A DNA stretch of 64,000 nt from Halomicrobium urmianum (lineage in GTDB: Archaea; Halobacteriota; Halobacteria; Halobacteriales; Haloarculaceae): contig NZ_CP084091.1 in the NCBI RefSeq assembly GCF_020217425.1, positions 62,001 to 126,000 on the forward strand, read 5' to 3'. The translations under genes were made by a program, and so were the position numbers. The notes under the pieces were generated by a model. That model did not search any database, was not told the DNA's origin, and was given only the letters and a program-made list of their open reading frames with translations. This document shows, piece after piece, positions 55,487 to 64,000 of this stretch (the first letter of the stretch is position 1; every line of letters begins with the position of its first letter).

Positions 55487-55798
55487 CTACTGATTACTCG
55501 TGGTTACGTCCATCCAGCCTTTAACCAGTTCGTTCACGTTGTAGAAGATGATCCCGACGGTGGCGAGTGACGTGGCGAGATAGACGATGAATCCTGGTGG
55601 CCCACCGACTGTGGTACCGAGTATCCCACCCGTGATGCCAAAGACTGTCAACTCCAGCCACGTGAGCAGAATCCGCGAGCCGAGTCGAGGCTGTGACTGT
55701 CCCGCTATCGAATGGGCCTGGCGCGGTTGCTTCGAGCCCGGAATCGTTTCGTCCTCAGGAATCTCTCGTTTCTCGTCCGTGCGCGTACCTTCGTCCAT
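55487..55798 (-). CDS. Small membrane protein after cydB
   Basis: This 103-aa protein has an acidic N-terminal half and two membrane helices (WLELTVFGITGGILGTTVGG, GFIVYLATSLATVGIIFY). It overlaps the end of cydB by one base, so it is part of the cyd operon. It may act as an accessory subunit of the oxidase, as other small CydX-like proteins do, though no sequence match supports that. Confidence 0.6.
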   Translation of the reverse strand: MDEGTRTDEKREIPEDETIPGSKQPRQAHSIAGQSQPRLGSRILLTWLELTVFGITGGILGTTVGGPPGFIVYLATSLATVGIIFYNVNELVKGWMDVTTSNQ

Positions 55799-56799
55799 CA
55801 GTACGATTCCTCCACGTCGATCGGCCCACTGAACGCCGAGTAGAGGATCCCGAAATACAAAAATACTAGCGGCAGCAGAAGGACCGCACCGACAGTCATA
55901 AGATTGAGGGGTATCGTCGAAACGACAGCCGAATCGACGGTCAATCCGACGGCTGGATCGACTGTCGGATACATGAGGGCAGCGACGATGCTGACTAGGG
56001 CGAAAACCAGACCTGCACCTGCGCCGAACGCGAGATAATAGCGGTCGCTGTACGTGGCCACGGCGTACACCGCGGCGAGAACGAGCGTCAACACGACAAG
56101 TAGCATGACGAGGGGAGAAAGCAGTGCTGACCTGAGATCCGGTATCTGTACGTAAATGTATCCCAATACTAGAACGATGAGGACGAGATACGCGCCCAAA
56201 GCACGGTACCCGTCCGTCTGGAGGTCCGCACGGAGATTGCCGCGGGTTTTCAGCCGCAGGAACGCGACCCCGTCGACGACAGTGAGTGCGACAACGGCGA
56301 GACCGACGACGATGCCGGGCAGCGTCACGATCGTCGTCGACCCGAGTAACCAGTTGGCGGTGAACATCCCGAGAAAAAATGGGGCAGTGACGCTCCCGAC
56401 GACGAACGCTCGCCCCCACCAGCGCTTCCAGCGGTCGTCCTCGCGCTGTTCGTACATTTCAGGTGCCAGTCCTCGAACGATGAGTGCACCGAGGATGGCG
56501 AACATCAGCAAGTAGTGGCGACTGAACAGGTTGGCGTACACTGCCGGGAACGCGGCGAACATGGCTCCGCCGAAGACGACCAGCCATACCTCGTTGCCGT
56601 CCCAGAACGGTCCGATAGCGGCCAGGAGCTGCTCGCGTTCGTGTTCATCCGAGCGGGTCGCAAACAGGAGGCCCGCACCGAAGTCGAAGCCATCGAGAAA
56701 CAGAAACATCGCGAAGATGAAAAACAGCAGTCCGAACCAGATATCCGCAAGTGGGAGTCCGAAGAGCGGACCGTCGGCGAGCCAGTTCGGGTTAGTCAT
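55798..56799 (-). CDS. cydB: Cytochrome bd quinol oxidase subunit II
   Basis: This 333-aa protein has about eight helices with the CydB phrasing DIWFGLLFFIFAMFLFLDGFD near the start and WDGNEVWLV. With CydA it reduces oxygen using quinol. It overlaps cydA by 8 bp. The start at 56799 is the first ATG before the conserved opening. Confidence 0.92.
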   Translation of the reverse strand: MTNPNWLADGPLFGLPLADIWFGLLFFIFAMFLFLDGFDFGAGLLFATRSDEHEREQLLAAIGPFWDGNEVWLVVFGGAMFAAFPAVYANLFSRHYLLMFAILGALIVRGLAPEMYEQREDDRWKRWWGRAFVVGSVTAPFFLGMFTANWLLGSTTIVTLPGIVVGLAVVALTVVDGVAFLRLKTRGNLRADLQTDGYRALGAYLVLIVLVLGYIYVQIPDLRSALLSPLVMLLVVLTLVLAAVYAVATYSDRYYLAFGAGAGLVFALVSIVAALMYPTVDPAVGLTVDSAVVSTIPLNLMTVGAVLLLPLVFLYFGILYSAFSGPIDVEESY

Positions 56800-58216
56800 T
56801 GACGGTCGCCTCCGTCGAGCTATCAGATGGACGGTCAGGTGTCGCCGAGGAAGATACGCTGGGGGGGCCAGCACGGACGAGACGGACGACGACGTAGAGG
56901 TACAGCACGAGCAGCACTAGGTAGACGAAGACGAACCCGACCAACGTGATCGTCGCCTCGGTGCTGGAGAGATTCGAGGAGACACCTTCGCTGGTCTTCA
57001 TGACGTCCTGGATGATCCAAGGCTGACGCCCGACCTCGGTGACGATCCACCCTAGGTGGACGGCGAGAATACCCAGCGGCGTCGAGACCATCAACGCCTT
57101 GTGCAAGAGATCGTCCTCGAGGAGTTCCCCGCTCCACCAGCGGTAGGCTCCCCAGAAGGCCAGCAGGATGAACCAGAAGCCGAGGGCGACCATGATGCGG
57201 AACGACCAAAAAATGAGCGCAACCGGTGGCTGTGGCCCCTCGAACTCTTCGAGGCCCCGAATCGTCGCCTGTGGGTCGCCACCGCTGGCGAGCCAGGAGG
57301 CCCCACCCGGGATGCCGATGCCGAAGATGTCCTTCGCCCGTGGATCGAGCAGATCCTGGACGCTCGTGGGGAAGGCGATGATGTACTCGGGGACGTAGGA
57401 GTCAGTCTCCCAGATGGCCTCCATGGCGGCGAACTTCTGGGGTTGGGTCTCGAAGACGTGGCGAGCATAGAGGTCGCCGTGGATGACCTGCAGCGGCGCG
57501 GTGATGATGAGAGCGATGAGACCGAACTTGAGCGTAGTCTCCCAGAACCCGACCTGTTCGACCGGATAGCCCCAGACGTGGTGGCGGAAGACGTAGTAGG
57601 CGCCCACCCCCGCCATAACGAGCGCCACCGACTCGACGGCGGCGTTCTGCATGTGAACGTACATCCAGAAGAATCGCGGATTGAAGTACGCCGCCAGTGG
57701 GTCTACGAGCGTGACCAGCTGCTGGCCGTTCTCCGAGACCAGTTCGTACCCCCGCGGCGTCTGCATCCAGGAGTTCGCCATCAGGATCCAGACGGCCGAC
57801 AGCCAGGTTCCGATACCGACCAGAACCGCCGAGGCCATGTACAGCGCGTCGCCGACCCGCTGGCGGCCGAACACGAAGATGCCCAGGAACGTTGCCTCCA
57901 GCATAAACGCCATCATGCCTTCGAACGCGAGCGGCCCGCCGAACAGATCCCCGGCGGTCGTCGAGAACACAGCAAAGTTCGTCCCGAACTCGAATTCGAG
58001 CACGATGCCCGTCACGGTCCCGACGACGAACGAGATCGCGAAGATCTTCGTCCAGAACCGTCTGAGTTGTTCATAGATGGGCTTGCCCGTGCGAATATCC
58101 TTCCAGGTGAAATAGACGAGAAACGGGGCAAGCCCCATACTCATCACGGGAAAGATGATGTGAACGATGGTCGTAACGGCGAACTGGAGTCGGCTTGCGA
58201 TGACTGGGTCAATCAT
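56792..58216 (-). CDS. cydA: Cytochrome bd quinol oxidase subunit I
   Basis: This 474-aa protein shows VHIIFPVMSMGLAPF (haem b595 His), EFEFGTNF, FNPRFFWMYVHMQ (haem b558 region) and GRQPWIIQ. It lacks the long Q-loop insertion. It binds the haems and quinol. It leads the operon cydA-cydB-55487. The promoter lies within 58217-58557, where no other gene is seen. Confidence 0.95.
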   Translation of the reverse strand: MIDPVIASRLQFAVTTIVHIIFPVMSMGLAPFLVYFTWKDIRTGKPIYEQLRRFWTKIFAISFVVGTVTGIVLEFEFGTNFAVFSTTAGDLFGGPLAFEGMMAFMLEATFLGIFVFGRQRVGDALYMASAVLVGIGTWLSAVWILMANSWMQTPRGYELVSENGQQLVTLVDPLAAYFNPRFFWMYVHMQNAAVESVALVMAGVGAYYVFRHHVWGYPVEQVGFWETTLKFGLIALIITAPLQVIHGDLYARHVFETQPQKFAAMEAIWETDSYVPEYIIAFPTSVQDLLDPRAKDIFGIGIPGGASWLASGGDPQATIRGLEEFEGPQPPVALIFWSFRIMVALGFWFILLAFWGAYRWWSGELLEDDLLHKALMVSTPLGILAVHLGWIVTEVGRQPWIIQDVMKTSEGVSSNLSSTEATITLVGFVFVYLVLLVLYLYVVVRLVRAGPPSVSSSATPDRPSDSSTEATVND

Positions 58217-58557
58217 AGGTGGAGTCGGATAGCCGCCTCCGCTGTGTTTCCAGACGGAAGGATGAGTGCGGATCGTGAAGCGATCCTTCGGAAAGTGCTC
58301 TTACACCACTTTACGGGGGGATATCTATTGGCTGTTGTGGTGCGTTCACAGAAGATCTGCGAGAGCAGTCTTCTGAACTGGGCGACTATCGCAACGGCGT
58401 GGTGATGAGTTACCGTCATTGCCCTCCGTCGGGAGATCTGTCTGCCCCATCGTCTTCCGGGAGTTGCTCCCCGGTGGCCCGAGCAATCGCGACGAGAAAC
58501 CCGAGTCCCCGTTGTCCCACCGATCGGGAGTCCTGCGTCTTCAGGCGCAAGAGGATG

Positions 58558-59229
58558 TCAATCGAGGTCTTTGAGGCAGAACCACCAGTCCAGACAGTCG
58601 TAGTCTTCTTCGTCAGCCCGCTGAAGGCGCTCTTCAGCAGTTGCGACATCGGAAGGCGGTTCGAGAAGGACCTGATCGCCGAAATTCGCGTTGTTTGGCC
58701 AGTCAGCTGGGACGGCAACATCGTTCTCGTCAGAAGTCTGCAGCGCCCGTATCGACCGGAGTATCTCGTCGATGTTTCGGCCGATCTCCATGGGATACTG
58801 GAGTTCGAGCCGAATCACGCCGTCCGGGTCGACGACGTAGACCGACCGGACTGTGCTCGACCCCATCTCGGGATGGAGCATGCCGAGCCGCGTCGCCACC
58901 TCGCCCCCCTCGTCGGCGATGATGGGGAACTCGATTTGCACGTCGAGCTCGTCTTCGATCCACTCGATCCACTTGATGTGAGAGTGCACGCGATCGACCG
59001 AGAGCCCGATCAGGTTGACACCCAGATCTTCGAACTCGTCGCTGCGCTGCTGGAACGCGACGAACTCGGTGGTACAGACAGGAGTGAAGTCACCGGGGTG
59101 GCTGAACAGGACGAACCACTCGCCCTCGTATGCATCCGGAAGTGATACTTCTCCGTGAGAGGTTTGAACGGTGAGATCGGGGAATCGGTCGCCTAGACCG
59201 GGTTGTCGGGAAGTCTCTTCGAATTCCAT
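58558..59229 (-). CDS. 1-Cys (Prx6-type) peroxiredoxin
   Basis: This 223-aa protein has [10 protein letters not shown] with the peroxidatic C52 and HPGDFTP. The C-terminal DCLDWWFC is typical of archaeal Prx6-type enzymes. It reduces peroxides and fits with CydAB and the AhpD-like protein. Confidence 0.92.
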   Translation of the reverse strand: MEFEETSRQPGLGDRFPDLTVQTSHGEVSLPDAYEGEWFVLFSHPGDFTPVCTTEFVAFQQRSDEFEDLGVNLIGLSVDRVHSHIKWIEWIEDELDVQIEFPIIADEGGEVATRLGMLHPEMGSSTVRSVYVVDPDGVIRLELQYPMEIGRNIDEILRSIRALQTSDENDVAVPADWPNNANFGDQVLLEPPSDVATAEERLQRADEEDYDCLDWWFCLKDLD

Positions 59230-59372
59230 CGTCAGTTAAACATCGGCGTGAGCGTTCTTATTACTATTGAGCGTTCTTGCACGACGGGAACAATTTCAGG
59301 ATAGACAGTCTGAGAGAAGAGTTAGACGTAATGGCAATTTATTATCGATGTGTGTATCTCCTAGAGTTGCTG

Positions 59373-60227
59373 TCAGAACCATTCACGGGCCTTCAGGCGG
59401 GCCGTCAGTTGTACACTCTTGCGAAGTCCGCGGCGGACGACACCGCCCGAATTCGGCACACCCTCTCCATCTTCATACTCTAGCCCTCGAACGACCGTAA
59501 CGGGGATCTGTTCGTCCGCCTGTCCGAACAGTAATGCTGACCCGGCTGTGAGCTCGTCTGCGACGAGGTCAACGCCGCCAATCTTCGGCTGATCATACAG
59601 GTCTGTTTGTCCGAAGTTGCTATCGATCGCTTCGATTCCCGAACACCCGATCGCCAGGTCCATCGAACCTGGGCCAGCGATTTCCGAGTCAGCCACGACG
59701 ACGGCCAATTCTGTATCTGTCCGTTCTTCGATCCCCTCGCGGAGACAACGGGCACTCTCGTCGGGATCTTCAGGCAGCAACGTCATCATCCCGCCCGGAC
59801 TGTTCGACCAATCGACACCCGCGTTTGTACAGAGTCGTCCGTTGCGCTCGGTCACGAGCATCGCTGGGACCTCCTCGAGTGCTTCCTGCGCCGCCTCGGG
59901 GTCGACAGCGTGTTCCAACAGCAGGTCTTCGCCGATCTCTGCGATCGGGATCGCACCGATGACTTCGCTTTCATCGTAGATCACGGAGACTTCCCGCGGA
60001 TCGATGCCAGTGATGTCTGCCACTCGCCGATCGCGGTCAGTAACTTCGACCTCATCGGCCTCGACGAGTCGATCCTCGGCGAACGATACGACCTTCGCGG
60101 TGACGACGACGACGTCGCCGTCTGACAGGGGATACTCTTCAGCCGTCGTTTCGACGATTCGATCGACGAGGTCGTCGTTCGGCTCAACTCGCCCGATGTC
60201 GAGGCCGTGGAATGTTACTTCTGGCAT
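59373..60227 (-). CDS. CofE-like F420:glutamyl ligase family protein
   Basis: This 284-aa protein has the CofE body: DGDVVVVTAKVVSFAEDRL, NGRLCTNAGVDWSNSPGG and VVRGLEYEDGEG. The catalytic-region motif usually reading DTxGRxxR is replaced by DSEIAGPGSMDLAIG. The fold is thus of F420-0:glutamate ligase, but the nucleotide or substrate site differs. It may add an amino acid to another acceptor. The start at 60227 (MPEVTFHG) begins the conserved part. Confidence 0.78.
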   Translation of the reverse strand: MPEVTFHGLDIGRVEPNDDLVDRIVETTAEEYPLSDGDVVVVTAKVVSFAEDRLVEADEVEVTDRDRRVADITGIDPREVSVIYDESEVIGAIPIAEIGEDLLLEHAVDPEAAQEALEEVPAMLVTERNGRLCTNAGVDWSNSPGGMMTLLPEDPDESARCLREGIEERTDTELAVVVADSEIAGPGSMDLAIGCSGIEAIDSNFGQTDLYDQPKIGGVDLVADELTAGSALLFGQADEQIPVTVVRGLEYEDGEGVPNSGGVVRRGLRKSVQLTARLKAREWF

Positions 60228-60469
60228 CACTTGAATATTAGAGCTATCACACTTCAACGCCGGGGCTATTGCATATTGAGGGAAATAAATGAGGTCTTTT
60301 TGAGATGTATCCCGCCCAGCCTACCGGCTGTGCTGAGCGGTTCCTATTTGGTGTGGGAAGTCTTCTATGATACCCTCGCGTGTAACAAAGTCTCGAACTG
60401 CGGGATTGAAGCCATTCATCACCGCAGTAGCGTACTGAGGCAAGAAAGTAGGTGTCGAACGCGGCGTGA

Positions 60470-60691
60470 CTATTCGAGCCCGAGATCCTCGAGGGAGTGA
60501 GTGTGCTGCCACGCCCCTGAGACGGCGTCGATATCGAACTCTAGGGTCCCATCGGTAAGTTCGAGATGCACAGTTTCGTCACCGATTTCTGTGTCGTGAA
60601 GGTGAAGTTCGATGGTTTCATCGAACTCAGCGACTTTTACCATGAGTTCTCCATTCTCCTTGAGCATCGACTGAAGGTCTTCCGGGTCCAT
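60470..60691 (-). CDS. Small acidic beta-rich protein
   Basis: This 73-aa protein (MDPEDLQSMLKENGELMVKV) has a helix then four strands. No family is recognised. The start at 60691 is preferred; the longer frame begins in likely promoter DNA. Confidence 0.5.
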   Translation of the reverse strand: MDPEDLQSMLKENGELMVKVAEFDETIELHLHDTEIGDETVHLELTDGTLEFDIDAVSGAWQHTHSLEDLGLE

Positions 60692-60832
60692 AGCAACTGT
60701 ATTATACGTCACGGTTTGCAATAAGTGCTTCCTGTCAGCTTCACTGAACGAGGGTGGTATTTAATTCAGCGATACCAAGACCGTCATTCTGAGGGGAGTT
60801 GCGGACGATATGATGTACAAGACTCTGGAGAG

Positions 60833-61353
60833 ATGTCTCAGCAATTAACACTCGCAGGGCCGCTCGTACTTGCTCTTGGGAGCCGAGGGTGCGGTCATCG
60901 CGGCCCTCATCGTGAGTATCGTCCGCCCGTCGCACCGCATATGGCCGCCCGGCGACATCTCTTGGACGTTCTGGTACTATTGGGGCAACGTGGCAATCAC
61001 GGCCGTCGCTCTCGCCACCGTCGGATACGCCGACGCCGGGAATTTCGTGTTTACGGGTCGCCTCTGGACCTGGATAGGAGGCCTGCTCATCGTGACAGGA
61101 GCGGCCTTTGCCGGCTGGGCTGGGCGAACACTTCAGATACACACGACCGTCGGTCTCGAAGGGGAGCTTCAGACCGACGGTCCGTACCAGTATACGCGCA
61201 ACCCACAACTCGTTGGACTGTCCGCAGTTCTCGTCGGAGTACTGTTCGCCGTGAACTCGAGCTACCTGGTCGTCGGCACCCTGCCAGTATTTGCTTGGAT
61301 AGTAGTAGGTGCCGGAACGATTCCACTATTAAAAGAAAGGGATGGAACAGCCG
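60833..61353 (+). pseudogene. ICMT-like membrane methyltransferase, N-terminal part
   Basis: It opens MSQQLTLAGPLVLA, then needs one frame shift near 60870 to continue as LLGAEGAVIAALIVSIVRP. It has the methyltransferase motif TDGPYQYTRNPQLVGL. The gene is cut after PLLKERDGTA by inserted DNA and resumes at 62145 in frame. Isoprenylcysteine/phospholipid-type membrane methyltransferases use SAM. As it stands it is broken. Confidence 0.72.
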
Positions 61354-62145
61354 TTCCGTACATCTGGACTAAACAGTATTATCAAAATCCCTCAGAGAGT
61401 AATTAAGTCATAATGTCAATCACTGTTAGGAATCGCAGGTTTTTCGAGAGGACCGTATATGGCCCGTCCTATGTTGTTTCTTGACTCAAGAACGTTCGAT
61501 GGCCCGCGAGATGGTCATATCCTCCGCCGAGAACGAGTCCATAGATGAGGTACGCGACTACCGTGATGACCAACATCGGGAGGTTCTCGGCGAGTGTTTC
61601 GCCTCCAAGTCCCATCTCGTAGATGACGGTGATACCATAACCTGACCAGAGAATTAGCCCGTAAACTACACCGTGAGCAAAGCCCGATTCTCCGGGGAGT
61701 CCCCACGTGAATCCAGCGAATAGAAGCGGCCATGCGATAACGTAGAGGGCAAGAAACCAGAAGAATGTAATTGCTGCTGCTGTTGTGCTGCCCGCTTCAC
61801 AGTATGGGGGTCCGCCGACTGCACACAGACTGGTGAAGGTGGCGAAGACAAATAGATTTGTTCCCTGTAGAAATACGTCAAGAGCCAGAAGAAATACCGT
61901 TAAGGCAATCGTAGCGGCGACACCGCCACCGAGGGCACTTCTGACTGGCTCCATACGTACTCTTCGTCGGTATGCAGGTTAAACGTATGCCTGTATCTGA
62001 TTCAGGTGACGGGCGTGCTTCTCTTACGGAGATACAGTCCACTTAATTCGAAATCCGACTTAGCGATTCAGCCATTCCAGTTTCAGGAATGTATGAATAA
62101 AGAACTCGTACTAACAACTACCGTTAGCACAACCGTCAGTAGCCG
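61354..62145. mobile_element. 792-bp insert flanked by AGCCG direct repeats
   Basis: Removing 61354-62145 joins the two methyltransferase parts in frame (GTA-EELWLEEQFGDEY). AGCCG occurs at 61349-61353 and 62141-62145. The insert has one gene (61469-61954), no transposase and no clear inverted ends. Confidence 0.65.
61469..61954 (-). CDS. Membrane protein, DUF6789-like
   Basis: This 161-aa protein has about four helices (VAATIALTVFLLALDVFLQG, FFWFLALYVIAWPLLFAGF, AHGVVYGLILWSGYGITVIY, MLVITVVAYLIYGLVLGGG). It resembles the haloarchaeal DUF6789 family. It is the only gene in the insert. Confidence 0.65.
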   Translation of the reverse strand: MEPVRSALGGGVAATIALTVFLLALDVFLQGTNLFVFATFTSLCAVGGPPYCEAGSTTAAAITFFWFLALYVIAWPLLFAGFTWGLPGESGFAHGVVYGLILWSGYGITVIYEMGLGGETLAENLPMLVITVVAYLIYGLVLGGGYDHLAGHRTFLSQETT

Positions 62146-62258
62146 AGGAACTGTGGCTGGAAGAACAGTTCGGTGATGAATACGAAGCGTACCGTCGCGA
62201 GGTCCCACGCTTTGTCGGGCTTCGCTCAATCACGAACCTGTGCGGTTACTCGCAGTAA
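62146..62258 (+). pseudogene. ICMT-like methyltransferase, C-terminal part
   Basis: It reads EELWLEEQFGDEYEAYRREV, then PRFVGLRSITNLCGYSQ and a stop. It completes the gene interrupted at 61353 and has no start of its own. Confidence 0.75.
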
Positions 62259-62263
62259 CGCGG

Positions 62264-63268
62264 CTACAGAATCTCTTCGAGTGCGGCGACGACTCGATCG
62301 TTGTCCTCGGGCCTGGCCGTCGTCACTCGCATGTATCCAGGACCGAGCTGGCTGTCTTCGAGCGGTTTCACGAAGATGTTCCGCTCTCGTAGTTGTGTAG
62401 CGACGTCGGTTGCATCGTGCGGGCTGAAATCCGCGAGGAAAAAGTACGTCTCAGTTGTGAACGTTCTGACGCCAAGCGATTCGAGTTCCGTGGCCAGTTG
62501 AGTCGTCCACGACCGGAGTCGTTCGATTCGCTTCCGAATCTTCGCCTCGTGCTGAAGCGTCGCGATCGCGGCAGCCTGGCTCGGCCGTGCGAGCGGATAA
62601 GCATCGTTGTTTGTGTTCAGGTCTTCGGTGACGGAGGCGGGAAGAACCGCATAGCCAATGCGAAAGCCAGCGAGGCTGTGGGCTTTCGACAACGTCTGGG
62701 TCACGAACAGATTGTCGTACTCGGGGACGAGAGGAGCGACTGATTCGCCGACGAAATCGACGAACGCCTCGTCGACTAGAAACCGGGTTTCAGGGTTGGT
62801 TTCGAGGAGATCCGGAAGCGGACTCATGTCAAACGCGCCTCCGTTCGGATTGTTCGGATTGACGATAACTGCGAGCGTCGTCTCGTTGGGAAACTCCAGT
62901 TCCTGAAGGTCGTACTGAAAGTCTTCGTCTGGTCGAAGCCGGGTTTCGGTGTACTGTTCGGCGATTTCCGTGAATAGCGGGTACGTCGGTGTCAGAAGGT
63001 GGACGTGCTGACCAAATCGATCGAATAGCTGGCGGAGAATGAGCTCGGATCCAGCGTTGACGTGAATGTGTTCGGTCGGGACGCCGAGACGGTCTCCAAG
63101 CAACTCGCGTAACGGTTCAGAGTACGGCTCTGTATAGTGATTACTTCTCGGCAGTTCGTCCGCAGCGGCTTCGATCGCCTCGTCGATCGGGGGCAAAGGG
63201 TTCTCACACAGCAGGAGTTTGACGCCGTCGAAGTCAGCGCCGCCTTTCTCCGTCGTTGAGTCTGTCAT
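62264..63268 (-). CDS. HisC-like class I/II aminotransferase
   Basis: This 334-aa PLP enzyme has VNPNNPNGG (cofactor/substrate loop), DEAFVDF (Asp for the pyridine N) and the Schiff-base lysine in TLSKAHSLAGFRIGYA. It resembles histidinol-phosphate aminotransferase, but no other his gene is near, so the substrate is uncertain. Confidence 0.85.
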   Translation of the reverse strand: MTDSTTEKGGADFDGVKLLLCENPLPPIDEAIEAAADELPRSNHYTEPYSEPLRELLGDRLGVPTEHIHVNAGSELILRQLFDRFGQHVHLLTPTYPLFTEIAEQYTETRLRPDEDFQYDLQELEFPNETTLAVIVNPNNPNGGAFDMSPLPDLLETNPETRFLVDEAFVDFVGESVAPLVPEYDNLFVTQTLSKAHSLAGFRIGYAVLPASVTEDLNTNNDAYPLARPSQAAAIATLQHEAKIRKRIERLRSWTTQLATELESLGVRTFTTETYFFLADFSPHDATDVATQLRERNIFVKPLEDSQLGPGYMRVTTARPEDNDRVVAALEEIL

Positions 63269-63358
63269 ACGAGAACGACGGGATGTGTCCGTAACAAGCT
63301 TTCTCGGCTCCGAACTCCATACCCAACGTTGGTAGTGCCACGCAGTCTACGTTCGAGT

Positions 63359-63988
63359 ATGCCGAAATCAGAACCGTTCGAGACCCATACCGACCGATAC
63401 GAAGGGTGGTTCGAGGAACACGACGATGCCTACCAGTCCGAACTGGCTGCTTTGGATCGGCTCGTGCCAGCGACCGGGCGCGGAATCGAGATCGGCGTCG
63501 GGAGCGCGCGGTTCGCCGCCCCGCTGGGAATCGACGTCGGGATCGACCCGGCCGAAGCGATGCTCGAACATGCTCGCGAGCGAGGAGTCAACGTGGTCAG
63601 AGGTGTTGCCGAGCATCTCCCTTTCCAGGACGACACCTTCGATACCGCGCTGATCGTGACGACGATTTGCTTTGTCGACGACATTCCCAGAACGTTGGCC
63701 GAAGCCGATCGAATCCTCTCGCAGTCAGGGGATCTCGTGATCGGCTACATCGACAAGGACAGCCCTGTCGGTCGGATCTACCAAGAAAAGAAAGAGCAGA
63801 ATCCCTTCTATAGGGAGGCGACATTCGTCTCGACCGAAGAACTCCTCAAGGCGCTCGAAGCGGCCGGATTCACTGACTTCGAGTTCGTACAAACGATCTA
63901 TCACTGGCTCGATGAGGTAGACGGCATCGAGCCGATCGAAGAGGGCTATGGCGATGGGTCGTTCGTCGGGATCAAGGCTAGTCGGTAG
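63359..63988 (+). CDS. Class I SAM-dependent methyltransferase
   Basis: This 209-aa protein has motif I GIEIGVGSARFA, an acidic loop at VGIDPAEAML, and LPFQDDTFDTALIVTT. The acceptor is unknown. The start at 63359 is chosen because the upstream ATG at 63329 lies in the promoter. It is divergent from the aminotransferase. Confidence 0.85.
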   Translation: MPKSEPFETHTDRYEGWFEEHDDAYQSELAALDRLVPATGRGIEIGVGSARFAAPLGIDVGIDPAEAMLEHARERGVNVVRGVAEHLPFQDDTFDTALIVTTICFVDDIPRTLAEADRILSQSGDLVIGYIDKDSPVGRIYQEKKEQNPFYREATFVSTEELLKALEAAGFTDFEFVQTIYHWLDEVDGIEPIEEGYGDGSFVGIKASR

Positions 63989-64000
63989 CGGCGGTCGGTC

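Noticed and set aside
57056-58405. 449-aa plus-strand frame over cydA
   Set aside because: Antisense shadow with Arg/Asp/Glu-rich composition; cydA motifs are clear on the minus strand.
59267-59500. Plus-strand frame after the peroxiredoxin gene
   Set aside because: Poor composition and overlap with the CofE-like gene's 3' end; no motif.

Overview
The window looks like accessory DNA of an extremely halophilic archaeon (class Halobacteria). The proteins are strongly acidic. There is an archaeal TFB with a zinc ribbon and cyclin repeats, an archaeal-type release factor with NIKS and GGQ motifs, haloarchaeal-style TAT/lipobox proteins, HTH_10 and DUF7344-type regulators, and many ISH-type and IS200/IS605 insertion-sequence pieces. 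I see no rRNA, tRNA, CRISPR array, cdc6/orc1 or plasmid rep gene, so a megaplasmid or a chromosomal island fits best, but the replicon cannot be decided from this window.

Layout. 1-3 kb: a ZIP metal transporter cut by the window edge, a TnpB remnant and an enolase-superfamily protein. 3-9 kb: an IS4-like transposase divergent from a winged-helix gene with repeated operator-like boxes, then a block (6.2-9.0 kb) bounded by matching IS-type ends that carries an IS5-family transposase and four small regulatory or zinc-ribbon genes and interrupts a secreted-protein gene. 9-12.2 kb: two divergent pairs of lipoprotein/TAT genes of unknown function. 12.3-16.3 kb: a broken IS605 element that beheads a regulator, then an NAD-dependent epimerase-like membrane protein. 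16.4-20.7 kb: plasmid-style small genes, a TumE-like toxin/HTH pair and a TFB paralogue. 20.8-32.6 kb: a defence-like island with an ApeA-type HEPN protein, a P-loop STAND/AAA NTPase, several membrane proteins, a kinase-like protein, a DUF2254-like membrane protein, a rhomboid protease and an HNH nuclease with homing-endonuclease-associated repeats. 32.9-37.6 kb: an OB-fold ssDNA-binding protein, a second release factor, a PIN/ribbon-helix-helix toxin-antitoxin pair and zinc-binding small proteins. 37.8-43.3 kb: an ABC exporter, a decayed histidine kinase and a second TumE/HTH pair. 43.3-47.5 kb: nested IS-end structures with an IS5-family transposase, a response regulator, small membrane genes and a truncated Fic protein. 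47.7-54.2 kb: two convergent copies of a 558-aa IS4-like transposase, an AhpD-like protein and a ZIP transporter. 54.3-64 kb: a second full ZIP almost identical to the one at the left edge, cytochrome bd oxidase CydAB, a 1-Cys peroxiredoxin, a CofE-like ligase, a methyltransferase gene split by a 792-bp insert, a HisC-like aminotransferase and a SAM methyltransferase.

How the genes fit together. The right end resembles a redox/metal-handling segment (CydAB, peroxiredoxin, AhpD-like, ZIP). The middle is a mosaic of conflict genes and mobile DNA. The most promising material for an undescribed system is the 20.8-31.1 kb stretch, where an ApeA homologue and a STAND NTPase sit beside a run of unrecognised membrane proteins, a minimal kinase-like protein and a rhomboid protease. 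A GC-rich hairpin leader placed just upstream of several unrelated start codons is a second candidate.
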